Under the pieces are notes generated by a model. That model made no database searches. It had not been told where the DNA came from and was given only the letters and a program-made list of their open reading frames with translations. From the NCBI GenBank assembly GCA_043774925.1, contig JAYVSZ010000002.1, positions 1-10,936 of the forward strand: a DNA stretch of 10,936 bases. The letters are read 5' to 3'. This document shows, in pieces, positions 1 through 6,042 of this stretch. Within the stretch, counting starts at the first letter, position 1; every line of letters starts with the position of its first letter. Source of the stretch: JAYVSZ01 sp043774925 (lineage in GTDB: Bacteria > Pseudomonadota > Gammaproteobacteria > Burkholderiales > Methylophilaceae). The position numbers and the translations under genes are program-made.

Positions 1-244
1 CGTCTGAGTTGTTTAACTTCGGATTCCAGCGCTTGAATGCGCTGTTGTTCAGGCGTTAATGCGCGAGCTTGTGGCGTGACCCCACGCAGTTCTTGCTTAT
101 ATTGCCCAACCCAGCGTTGCATAGAGGATAAGCCAACGTGCATAGCGTTAGCTGCTTGGCTAATTGTGTAGCCTTGATTCAATACTAAATTGACACACTA
201 CAAGCTTCAAATTCTGTTGTGAATTGATTTCTTACTCTGCTCAT
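1..244 (-). pseudogene. IS3-family OrfA (transposase DNA-binding subunit), frame-disrupted, 3' end outside window
   Basis: A start at 244 is preceded by AGAGG seven bases upstream. The first frame reads MSRVRNQFTTEFEACSVSI and stops at a TAG (185-187). From 188 a different frame continues as LVLNQGYTISQAANAMHVGL and on through a helix-turn-helix typical of IS3-family OrfA (QAANAMHVGLSSMQRW), then TPEQQRIQALESEVKQLR, the start of the leucine-zipper region that pairs OrfA with the OrfAB transposase. The two frames are out of phase between about 189 and 208, where normal OrfA proteins run straight from the EF motif to LVL. As read, the protein cannot be made from the upstream start, so this copy is probably dead unless it can be supplied in trans. 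The C-terminus is cut by the window edge. Confidence 0.75.
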
Positions 245-308
245 TTTTACACCTCTTAAAGTTGATTATAACCTCTAAGAAAGTGTCGCGTTAAACTAGA
301 CCATTACA
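1..308 (-). mobile_element. IS3-family element, left end only; inserted into another IS and cut by the window edge
   Basis: On the minus strand the sequence starting at 308 reads TGTAATGGTCTAGTTTAACG, which begins with TG as IS3-family termini usually do. It is followed by a short leader, a good ribosome binding site and an OrfA reading frame. The terminus coincides with the point where the OrfB reading frame of the neighbouring element stops looking like transposase (last matching codon 309-311). This marks a nested insertion. The rest of the element, including its orfB and far terminus, lies beyond position 1. The boundary is inferred from the loss of protein similarity and the TG end; the target duplication cannot be seen because only one junction is present. 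Confidence 0.7.
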
Positions 309-706
309 ATTGACCTTGTCGCTAGGGCAAGTTATTTTGCTGTCAGAGATTGTGGTGCGAATGCGTTTGCCACGCCTGGCGCCTTGTATATCCAACTGTT
401 TCATGAGCCTCTCCACGGTGCAACGTGCGACTTCTATGCCTTCTCTGTGTAGCTGCTTCCACACTTTTACTACACCGTAGACGCTAAAGTGTGTCACATG
501 CACGCGCTGTATTTCAGTCTTCAGGCGCTCATCACGTTTAGCGCGTTCACATCGTAAGCTTGGCTGCCTGCACCTAGCTGCATGATTCCAATAGCCTGAT
601 GGGGCAATCTGCATCTGCTTGCAGATTGACTCGACCCCGTAGGTATTTTTATGGGCATCTACAAATTGATAGCTTATTTGAGTTTGCGGTCGAGTTCCGC
701 TTGGGC
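309..706 (-). pseudogene. IS3-family OrfB (integrase-type transposase), N-terminal fragment truncated by insertion
   Basis: This frame lies -1 relative to the upstream orfA and is entered through a run of seven T (minus strand, 713-707). It reads through FVDAHKNTYGVESICKQMQI, then IAPSGYWNHAA, LKTEIQRVHVTHFSVYGVVK and ARCTVERLMKQLDIQGARRG, up to CPSDKVN. This is the helix-turn-helix region (HTH_21-like) that precedes the rve/DDE catalytic domain in IS3 transposases. Family members normally continue VNRQF...NQLWVSDFTY, but here the frame runs into the end of another IS after VN and stops five codons later. None of the catalytic acidic residues is present. An ATG at 612-614 lies inside the domain and is not likely to be the natural start; synthesis in this family is by frameshift from OrfA. 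Confidence 0.82.
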
Positions 707-1003
707 AAAAAAAGCACTAGCCAGCTTGAGTATCTCATTGGCACGGCGCAGTTCTTTGTTCTCTTGTTCTAGCTTTTTAATGCGATCTCGTTCATCGGTG
801 CTGATGCCATCACGCTTGCCTGTATCTATTTGGTGACGCTTCACCCATTCGTGCAAGGTGGCGGCTGCGCAGCCTATTTTAGGGGCAATGCTTTCTATGG
901 CGGACCATGGTGAGGTATATTGGTGCTGATGTTCTAGCACCATGCGGATGGCGCGTTCTTTGACTTCTGGGGAGTATTGGGGTTTGGCTTTTGTCATCTT
1001 CAT
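674..1003 (-). CDS. IS3-family OrfA (transposase DNA-binding subunit)
   Basis: This intact 109-residue reading frame starts at an ATG at 1003. Residues 8-57 form the HTH_Tnp_1 helix-turn-helix (QYSPEVKERAIRMVLEH, then IGCAAATLHEWVKRHQ). A leucine zipper follows with Leu78, Leu85 and Leu92 at seven-residue spacing, used in this family for OrfA/OrfAB multimerisation. In the family OrfA binds the terminal inverted repeats and regulates transposition; the full transposase is an OrfAB fusion made by -1 frameshifting. The frameshift signal sits near the end of this gene, at codons 97-99. Because orfB is interrupted downstream, OrfA may still be produced but cannot form an active fusion from this copy. 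The Shine-Dalgarno is weak (GAGA), and MKM offers a second ATG two codons in. Confidence 0.88.
   Translation of the reverse strand: MKMTKAKPQYSPEVKERAIRMVLEHQHQYTSPWSAIESIAPKIGCAAATLHEWVKRHQIDTGKRDGISTDERDRIKKLEQENKELRRANEILKLASAFFAQAELDRKLK
707..713 (-). promoter_or_regulatory. Putative programmed -1 ribosomal frameshift heptamer (T TTT TTT) between orfA and orfB
   Basis: On the minus strand the OrfA codons read GCT TTT TTT GCC, which gives the slippery pattern X XXY YYZ as T TTT TTT in the correct phase. After a -1 slip the frame stays open through the orfA stop (674-676) directly into OrfB-like sequence (FVDAHKNTYGV). IS3-family elements normally make OrfAB this way, though many use A-rich heptamers. 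I did not identify a clear stimulatory stem-loop. Confidence 0.6.
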
Positions 1004-1047
1004 ATTCTCTCATGATTAAAGCGCTCCTTAAATGTCGGGGGGATTCA

Positions 1048-1173
1048 ACATGAATGTTATGGATGCAAACGCACGAAAACGTGTAAGTTTGAACGAATTA
1101 TATTCTAACCTATTGTTTATGTTGAATTCGCGAGAACGGGAAAGGACTAAAAAGAACGGTAAAAACAAGCCCT
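1048..1173. other. Intergenic spacer between IS remnant and tRNA-Ser
   Basis: This AT-rich stretch lies between the proposed IS end and the tRNA 3' end. I see no convincing gene, no intrinsic terminator with a GC-rich stem and T-tract, and no second copy of the tRNA 3' end that would mark an attachment site. The short ORF that runs through it into the tRNA is an artefact of the tRNA sequence. Confidence 0.5.
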
Positions 1174-1267
1174 TGGCGGAGAGCGAGGGATTCGAACCCT
1201 CGATACAGATTTAAGCCCGTATGCTTCCTTAGCAGGGAAGTGCCTTCGACCACTCGGCCAGCTCTCC
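1174..1267 (-). tRNA. tRNA-Ser, anticodon GCT
   Basis: The minus strand from 1267 begins GGAGAGCTGGCCGAGTGG and ends with GGTTCGAATCCCTCGCTCTC, C, discriminator G and an encoded CCA. The acceptor stem pairs GGAGAGC with GCTCTCC. The anticodon arm is CTTCC-CTGCTAA-GGAAG, giving anticodon GCT (1231-1233 on the plus strand), which reads AGC and AGU serine codons. A long variable arm follows (CATACGGGCTTAAATCTGTAT region), as expected for the class II serine tRNA. The T arm has GGTTCGAATCC. Length with CCA is 94 nt. The gene lies just downstream of lysC on the same strand but has its own promoter. Confidence 0.98.
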
Positions 1268-1305
1268 GTTTTGTTGCGCTAACATACTGCAAATACAAGG
1301 GCGCG

Positions 1306-1334
1306 ATACTACGCGAAAGTGCCTTAAAAATCAA
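1306..1334 (-). promoter_or_regulatory. Sigma-70 type promoter for tRNA-Ser
   Basis: On the minus strand TTGATT (1334-1329) and TAGTAT (1311-1306) are separated by exactly 17 bases, close to TTGACA-N17-TATAAT. The discriminator after the -10 box is CGCGCCC, the GC-rich type typical of stringently controlled stable-RNA promoters. Predicted transcription start is near 1299, leaving a leader of about 32 nt before the mature tRNA. Box positions are seen directly; activity is inferred. Confidence 0.72.
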
Positions 1335-1364
1335 TTAAAACTCTGAGAATCAATTGCTAAAAGG

Positions 1365-1847
1365 CTATGCGGCATCCAGCTCAAATGCTTTGTGCAGTAC
1401 TCTTACTGCAAGTTCCATATATTTTTCTTCTATCACCACGGCAATTTTAATTTCGCTAGTAGAAATCATTTGAATGTTAATGCCTTCCTCGGCCAGTGTG
1501 CGAAACATTTGGCTGGCAATGCCCACGTGCGAGCGCATACCAACGCCAACCACGGAAACCTTGGCGATTTTATCATTGCCGCTAATTTCTCTTGCTTGAA
1601 TATGCCCTTGTACTTTATCGTGCAAGATACCTAAGGCTTTGTTCATTTCATTTTTATGCACAGTAAACGTAAAATCAGTGGAGCCGTCTGCGCCTTGATT
1701 TTGAATAATCATGTCCACATCAATGTTCGCATCTGCGATTGGCCCTAAAATTTGGTAGGCAATACCTGGTTTATCTGCCACGCCAAGTACTGTGATTTTG
1801 GCCTCGTCGCGATTAAACGCGATGCCAGAAATAATGGGTTCTTCCAT
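1365..1847 (-). CDS. Possible internally initiated beta (regulatory) subunit of aspartate kinase
   Basis: Within lysC, codon 252 is an ATG (1847-1845) preceded by AAGGA (1859-1855 on the minus strand) with a seven-base spacer, as good a Shine-Dalgarno as that of the full gene. Translation from it would give a 160-residue protein starting MEEPIISGIAF and containing only the ACT modules. In Bacillus subtilis and Corynebacterium glutamicum an in-frame internal start gives just such a beta subunit, and the enzyme is alpha2beta2. The start sits at the domain boundary, which fits. Whether it is used here is inference. Confidence 0.45.
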   Translation of the reverse strand: MEEPIISGIAFNRDEAKITVLGVADKPGIAYQILGPIADANIDVDMIIQNQGADGSTDFTFTVHKNEMNKALGILHDKVQGHIQAREISGNDKIAKVSVVGVGMRSHVGIASQMFRTLAEEGINIQMISTSEIKIAVVIEEKYMELAVRVLHKAFELDAA

Positions 1848-2600
1848 ACTATCATCCTTGTCATCATCTTCAAATGTAATCAGCGTGCCATCGCCTTCGT
1901 CTTCAAAACTGGAAAGCACACGTAATTTAACTTTATATTTACCAGCAAATTCTACTGAGCGTATTTGCAGCACTTTGCTGCCTTGGCTGGCAAGCTCTAG
2001 CATTTCCTCAAAGGTAATTTTATCTAAGCGGCGCGCTTCTGGCACTACACGCGGGTCGGTTGTGTAAACGCCGTCAACGTCTGTATAAATCTGGCATTCC
2101 TCGGCCTTTAGTGCTGCTGCCAGCGCCACGCCAGTGGTGTCTGAGCCGCCACGACCAAGTGTGGTGATGTTGCCAAACTCGTCTGCGCCTTGAAAGCCCG
2201 CCACGACGACCACATAACCATCATTCAAATCTTGCTTAATATTGTGCTCGTCAATATCCAAAATGCGCGCTTTGCCGTGCGCATCATTGGTCAAAATCCG
2301 CACCTGCGCGCCAGTGTAGCTTTTGGCTTTAATGCCCAGCTCCATCAACGCCAGCGCGGTTAAGCCAATGGTCACTTGCTCGCCAGTCGCTAAAATCACG
2401 TCCATCTCACGCGGGTCTGGCTCAGCCATCACTTCTTTTGCCAGCGCGACTAATTTATTCGTCTCACCAGACATCGCGGAAACCACCACCACGATTTGAT
2501 GCCCTAGCGCCTTGTAGCGCGCGACGCGACGCGCCACATTTTTAATTCGCTCAGGGGCCGCAACTGAAGTGCCACCATATTTTTGTACAATTAATGCCAT
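1365..2600 (-). CDS. lysC: Aspartate kinase (aspartokinase), monofunctional, with ACT regulatory domains
   Basis: It phosphorylates L-aspartate to 4-phospho-aspartate, the first step towards lysine, diaminopimelate, threonine and methionine, in the cytoplasm. The 411 residues match the usual length of the Corynebacterium/Pseudomonas-type enzyme. The kinase domain occupies residues 1-245, with VQKYGGTSV at 5-13, VSAMSGETN at 40-48, GRGGSDTT at 149-156 and TDVDGVYTTDPR at 173-184. Two ACT modules follow at about 265-340 and 345-411 (LGVADKPGIAYQILGPI; STSEIKIAVVI), the allosteric site for lysine/threonine inhibition in this family. An acidic linker (FEDDDKDDSMEEP) joins the two halves and contains a possible internal translation start. 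The ATG at 2600 has AAGGA seven bases upstream. alaS lies 184 bp upstream on the same strand, and a tRNA-Ser gene lies downstream. Confidence 0.97.
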   Translation of the reverse strand: MALIVQKYGGTSVAAPERIKNVARRVARYKALGHQIVVVVSAMSGETNKLVALAKEVMAEPDPREMDVILATGEQVTIGLTALALMELGIKAKSYTGAQVRILTNDAHGKARILDIDEHNIKQDLNDGYVVVVAGFQGADEFGNITTLGRGGSDTTGVALAAALKAEECQIYTDVDGVYTTDPRVVPEARRLDKITFEEMLELASQGSKVLQIRSVEFAGKYKVKLRVLSSFEDEGDGTLITFEDDDKDDSMEEPIISGIAFNRDEAKITVLGVADKPGIAYQILGPIADANIDVDMIIQNQGADGSTDFTFTVHKNEMNKALGILHDKVQGHIQAREISGNDKIAKVSVVGVGMRSHVGIASQMFRTLAEEGINIQMISTSEIKIAVVIEEKYMELAVRVLHKAFELDAA

Positions 2601-2616
2601 TCAACTTTCCTTAAAA
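2590..2616 (-). promoter_or_regulatory. Ribosome binding site of lysC
   Basis: The minus strand reads TTAAGGAAAGTTGAATGGC: AAGGA is followed by seven bases and the ATG at 2600-2598. This supports the chosen start, which also gives the canonical N-terminus MALIVQKYGGTSV. Confidence 0.7.
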
Positions 2617-2634
2617 TCTTTAAAAGCAAGTTTA

Positions 2635-2782
2635 AACCGCCGATAAACGCAGATACACGCCGTTATTTAATTATCAAAAGCGTAAGCAATTAGCGTTAAT
2701 TCACACAATCTAAAATATGTTTTTATATTGCTTGTGTAGTTATCCGTTTTTATCGTCTTTTTATCTGCGTTTATCGGCGGTT
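2635..2782. repeat. 148-bp MITE-like or REP-like element bounded by a 21-bp perfect inverted repeat
   Basis: The left arm 2635-2655 (AACCGCCGATAAACGCAGAT plus A) and the right arm 2762-2782 (its exact reverse complement) enclose about 106 bp of AT-rich DNA. The right arm ends two bases past the alaS stop codon. Inside are weaker internal complementarities, such as ACACAA near 2703-2708 against TTGTGT near 2733-2738. The right side contains four TATC-starting units at 2741, 2751, 2762 and 2772, a 10-11 bp period. Nothing in the gap codes for protein. The structure suggests a dispersed non-autonomous repeat that could fold into a long hairpin in the alaS-lysC transcript. Family membership is inferred. 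Confidence 0.72.
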
Positions 2783-2784
2783 AA

Positions 2785-5490
2785 TTAGATTTTGTTTTTA
2801 ACATAGTCATTCACGCTCGCCAACGCCTTTGGAAGCGCGCTCGCATCTGTGCCGCCCGCCATTGCTATATCTGGCTTGCCGCCGCCTTTGCCGCCCACTT
2901 GTTGCGCCACAAAATTCACTAAATCGCCCGCTTTAATTTTGGCGATTAAATCTGGCGTCACGCCCGCCGCCAAGCTTACTTTGCCATCGTTGGTGCTTGC
3001 TAAGACTATCGCAGCTGACTTTAGTTTATCTTTCAGTTTGTCCATGGTCTCGCGTAGAGCGTTTGCATCAGCGCCTTCTAACATGGCAGCTAAAACCTTC
3101 GCTCCGCCAATATCCACGGCGCTTGCAGCCAAATCATCGCCTTGCGATGAGGCAAGTTTTGATTTTAGACGCGCTAATTCTTTTTCTAAACTTTTTGCGT
3201 GTTCGCTCAATTGCGCTACTTTGTTCACAATTTCGCCAACTGGTGCTTTAAATTCGCTTGCCAGCGTATTTAAAAGCGTCTGTTGGCTTTGAATCAATCT
3301 CAGCGCGCATTCGCCAGTAGTCGCCTCTACACGGCGTACGCCAGCCGCTACGCCGCTTTCTGAGATGACTTTAAATAAACCAATATCGCCCGTTCGGCTT
3401 ACATGCGTGCCACCGCAAAGCTCACGCGTAGTGCCAATATCCAACACACGTACTTCGTCGCCATATTTTTCGCCAAATAACATCATTGCGCCAGTTTGTT
3501 TGGCATCGTCAATGCTCATAATGCGCGCTTGCGTGGCCGCATTGGTGAGAATCTCCGCATTCACTATTTGTTCAACTTTTGCAATGTCTGCATCACTTAT
3601 CGGCGCATTATGCACAAAGTCAAAACGTGTTTTTTCGGTATCTACCAAGCTACCTTTTTGTTGCACATGGTCGCCCAAAACATCGCGCAGCGCTTGGTGC
3701 ATTAAATGCGTGGCAGAGTGGTTGCGCATAGTAGATGCTCTGGAAGCCATATCCACATTGGCTTTCACGGCATCGCCCACATTGAGCGTGCCGGTTTTTA
3801 GCATGCCATGATGGCCGAAAACGGCCGCCTGAATTTTCTGCGTATCTTCCACGGCAAAAATTCCATCCACGCCCTTTAGCTCGCCACAATCACCAATTTG
3901 GCCACCAGATTCTGCGTAAAACGGCGTAGTGTCTAATACTACAATACCTAAATCGCCTTCATTTAAGCGGCTCACAGGCGTCCCATCTTTGTAAAGCGCC
4001 AGCACTTTTGCGCTAGCTTCTAAGGTTTCATAACCTTTAAAATCAGTCTCTACACCACTGTATTCAAGGTTGGCTGCCATTTTAAACTTGCCGGCTGCGC
4101 GGGCTTGCGCTTTTTGACGCGCCATCGCGGCATCGAAGCCTGCGGTATCGACAGTTACGCCGCGTTCACGACAAATATCTGCGGTTAAATCAAGTGGGAA
4201 GCCAAAAGTATCGTGTAGTTCAAATGCGGTTTCCCCATCTAAAACTGCATCTGCCTTGGTTGCGTCAATCCAGCCAAAAGCAAACTCTAGCTTAGACATC
4301 CCATCTTGGATGGTTCTGAAAAAACGTTCTTCTTCCTGCTTCAATACGTCCATTACACGCGCTTGGTTGGTTTTCAGGTCGGGGTAAGCATCTCCCATTA
4401 CCTTGACTAAATCCGGTACGATTTTGTGGAAAAATGGTTTGTGTGCCCCCCTTTTGTAACCATGGCGTATCGCGCGGCGGATGATGCGGCGCAGCACGTA
4501 GCCGCGGCCTTCGTTACCTGGAATTACACCATCAGAAATCAAAAAACTGCATGCACGAATATGATCCGCGATAGCTTTGAGTGAAGGGTTATCAAAATCA
4601 GTGATTGGAGCCAAAACACCTCCAGGACTGCCTATGGCAAATAAACCACCTATTCTTGCGTCACCAACTTCGCGCGCAGCAGCGGCGATTAAGGTGGTAA
4701 AAATATCAATTTCGTAATTGGCATGTACGTGCTGCAATACAGCAGATATACGCTCTAGCCCCATGCCAGTATCTACGCTAGGTTTAGGCAGTTTATGCAT
4801 CACACCCGCTTCGTCGCGGTTAAACTGCATAAACACGTTGTTCCAGATTTCGATAAAGCGGTCGCCGTCTTCATCTGGGCTGCCTGGCGGGCCGCCTGGA
4901 ATATGGTCGCCATGGTCATAAAAAATCTCGGTGCAAGGGCCGCAAGGGCCAGTGTCGCCCATCATCCAGAAGTTGTCCGATGCGTAGCGCGCACCTTTGT
5001 TGTCGCCAATGCGGATAATACGTTCGGCTGGCACACCTATTTTTTTATGCCAAATGTCATAAGCTTCGTCGTCATCTGCATATACGGTAACAGTGAGTTT
5101 GTCTTTTGGTAGTTTGAAAACATTGGTGAGCAATTCCCATGCGTAGCTAATGGCGTCCTCTTTAAAGTAATCACCAAAGCTAAAGTTGCCGAGCATCTCG
5201 AAAAAAGTGTGATGGCGAGCGGTGTAGCCGACATTTTCTAAATCGTTATGTTTGCCGCCTGCACGTACACATTTTTGCGAGGATGCAGCACGAGTATAGT
5301 TTCGTTTATCAAAGCCTAAAAATACATCTTTAAACTGATTCATACCTGCGTTGGTGAATAGCAGCGTTGGGTCGCCATGCGGCACGAGCGAGCTGGAGGC
5401 CACGATTTCGTGGCCTTTAGAGGCAAAAAAATCGAGAAACGCTTGGCGAATCTCGTTGCAGGAAGGGGTTTTGCTTAACTTAATATTCAT
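2785..5490 (-). CDS. alaS: Alanyl-tRNA synthetase
   Basis: It charges tRNA-Ala with alanine and clears mischarged Ser/Gly-tRNA-Ala. The class II catalytic domain is at the N-terminus (IRQAFLDFFASKGHEIVASS; GYTARHHTFFEMLGNFSFGDYF; NFWMMGDTGPCGPCTEI; VDTGMGLERI). The tRNA-recognition region follows (GRGYVLRRIIRRAIRHG). The editing domain has zinc-ligand motifs HSATH at residues 591-595 and CGGTH at 692-696, and the C-Ala domain ends with QQVGGKGGGKPDIAMAGGTD. Numbering is from the ATG at 5490, giving 901 residues. A TTG two codons upstream (5496) is possible, but the ATG is better placed behind AAGAA. The protein is about 25 residues longer than the E. coli enzyme; most of the excess is an insert at residues 279-296. 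recX lies 94 bp upstream and lysC is downstream, both on the same strand. Confidence 0.97.
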   Translation of the reverse strand: MNIKLSKTPSCNEIRQAFLDFFASKGHEIVASSSLVPHGDPTLLFTNAGMNQFKDVFLGFDKRNYTRAASSQKCVRAGGKHNDLENVGYTARHHTFFEMLGNFSFGDYFKEDAISYAWELLTNVFKLPKDKLTVTVYADDDEAYDIWHKKIGVPAERIIRIGDNKGARYASDNFWMMGDTGPCGPCTEIFYDHGDHIPGGPPGSPDEDGDRFIEIWNNVFMQFNRDEAGVMHKLPKPSVDTGMGLERISAVLQHVHANYEIDIFTTLIAAAAREVGDARIGGLFAIGSPGGVLAPITDFDNPSLKAIADHIRACSFLISDGVIPGNEGRGYVLRRIIRRAIRHGYKRGAHKPFFHKIVPDLVKVMGDAYPDLKTNQARVMDVLKQEEERFFRTIQDGMSKLEFAFGWIDATKADAVLDGETAFELHDTFGFPLDLTADICRERGVTVDTAGFDAAMARQKAQARAAGKFKMAANLEYSGVETDFKGYETLEASAKVLALYKDGTPVSRLNEGDLGIVVLDTTPFYAESGGQIGDCGELKGVDGIFAVEDTQKIQAAVFGHHGMLKTGTLNVGDAVKANVDMASRASTMRNHSATHLMHQALRDVLGDHVQQKGSLVDTEKTRFDFVHNAPISDADIAKVEQIVNAEILTNAATQARIMSIDDAKQTGAMMLFGEKYGDEVRVLDIGTTRELCGGTHVSRTGDIGLFKVISESGVAAGVRRVEATTGECALRLIQSQQTLLNTLASEFKAPVGEIVNKVAQLSEHAKSLEKELARLKSKLASSQGDDLAASAVDIGGAKVLAAMLEGADANALRETMDKLKDKLKSAAIVLASTNDGKVSLAAGVTPDLIAKIKAGDLVNFVAQQVGGKGGGKPDIAMAGGTDASALPKALASVNDYVKNKI

Positions 5491-5584
5491 TTTCAATTCT
5501 TGTATATCAATACTTCAAATCACTTTTTTAAAACCAAAACCTTAGAATGGATTCCCGCTTTCGCGGGAATGACGGTGATGGGTG
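5491..5584 (-). other. recX-alaS intergenic region
   Basis: These 94 bases separate the recX stop from the alaS start. They hold the palindrome at 5551-5570 and an AT-rich stretch leading to alaS. The minus-strand AAGAA six bases before the ATG at 5490 is the likely alaS ribosome binding site. I could not define a -35/-10 pair with good spacing, so alaS may have a weak promoter here or be read from recA-recX. Confidence 0.4.
5551..5570. repeat. dRS3-like 20-bp palindromic repeat between recX and alaS
   Basis: ATTCCCGCTTTCGCGGGAAT has 8-bp arms around the loop TTTC, flanked by GG on the left and GACGG on the right. It fits the pattern ATTCCC-N8-GGGAAT of the neisserial dRS3 repeat, and the GGATTCCCGC...GCGGGAATGAC form recurs between genes in many proteobacterial genomes. 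Neither strand has a T-tract directly after the stem, so it is not a classical intrinsic terminator, although it could protect or attenuate the recX transcript. Confidence 0.75.
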
Positions 5585-6022
5585 TTATTCATCGTTGCTA
5601 TCATGCTTACTATTCAATACTTTTTTAATGATGTCAAAGCCAAATCCTCGGCTTTGTAAAAATCTTGCTTGTTTCGCCCATTCGTCACGGTTGCTGGCGG
5701 TTTTTTTAAACTTTTTGCGCCACACTTCTGTCGCGTTTTCTAATTCATTCTCTTTTAAGTTGACCAAGGCGTCGCTAATTAAATCATCTGCCACGCCTTT
5801 TTGCCGCAATTCATTGGCGACTTTCGCGCTACCAAATTTTACTTGTCTTGCATGCACCAATTGGTCGGTAAAGCGCTTGTCAGAAAGCCAGCCACGCGTT
5901 TTAAAATCTTCTAAAATTGCGCCAATATCGTCACTTTCCTCGGCGTAGGCTTTAAGTTTTTGGCCTAGCTCAACGTATGAATATTCGCGCTTTCCTAAAT
6001 ACTCTAGCGCGCGCTGGCGCAA
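5585..6022 (-). CDS. recX: RecX, modulator of RecA
   Basis: RecX binds inside the RecA filament groove and limits filament growth and recombinase activity. The 145-residue protein is basic and helical, with the tandem three-helix repeats of the family: RALEYLGKREYSYVELGQKL at 4-23, FKTRGWLSDKRFTDQLVHAR at 40-59, ANELRQKGV and ISDAL in the middle, and a C-terminal ARFLQSRGFGFDIIKKVL. It lies 20 bases downstream of the recA stop on the same strand, the usual recA-recX operon. The start is uncertain: the only NTG codon in the open frame is a TTG at 6022, with no clear Shine-Dalgarno. The sequence just upstream in frame (IKSSQPKSLRQRAL) resembles the normal RecX N-terminus, so the true protein may begin earlier at a non-standard codon. 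Confidence 0.9.
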   Translation of the reverse strand: MRQRALEYLGKREYSYVELGQKLKAYAEESDDIGAILEDFKTRGWLSDKRFTDQLVHARQVKFGSAKVANELRQKGVADDLISDALVNLKENELENATEVWRKKFKKTASNRDEWAKQARFLQSRGFGFDIIKKVLNSKHDSNDE

Positions 6023-6042
6023 CGATTTTGGCTGAGAGCTTT

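Larger units (their letters stand above)
309..1047 (-). mobile_element. IS3-family element, 5' part, interrupted by a second IS3-family element
   Basis: The remnant contains the left terminus, a complete orfA and the first part of orfB. The proposed terminus on the minus strand begins at 1047 with TGAATCCCCCCGACATTTAA, again a TG end with a C-rich tract, 44 bases upstream of orfA. OrfB homology stops at 309, where the second IS begins, so the catalytic DDE core of this element is absent from the window; it may continue on the far side of the inner IS. The type (OrfA with a KLEQENKELRRANEILKLAS zipper, OrfB with CTVERLMKQL) is that of the IS3 family, probably the IS51 group. The exact terminus is inferred without its partner repeat. 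Confidence 0.75.

Noticed and set aside
1043..1130. Inverted ATTCAACAT copies near 1043 and 1119 as IS ends or an attachment site
   Set aside because: Only about nine bases match and they are not placed at element ends on both sides; chance is likely in AT-rich DNA.
1032..1214. 60-codon plus-strand ORF ending PLAESEGFEPSIQI
   Set aside because: The tail is the familiar false translation of the antisense of a tRNA-Ser gene, so the ORF is not a gene.
2849..3811. Plus-strand ORFs of about 147 and 148 codons opposite alaS
   Set aside because: They lie wholly opposite a strongly conserved gene and show no motifs; they are shadows of alaS codon use.
5491..5496. TTG start for alaS two codons upstream
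   Set aside because: The ATG at 5490 is better placed behind AAGAA and TTG starts are less common; the difference is only two residues.
5551..5570. Intrinsic terminator for recX
   Set aside because: The stem is good, but neither strand carries a T-tract right after it.
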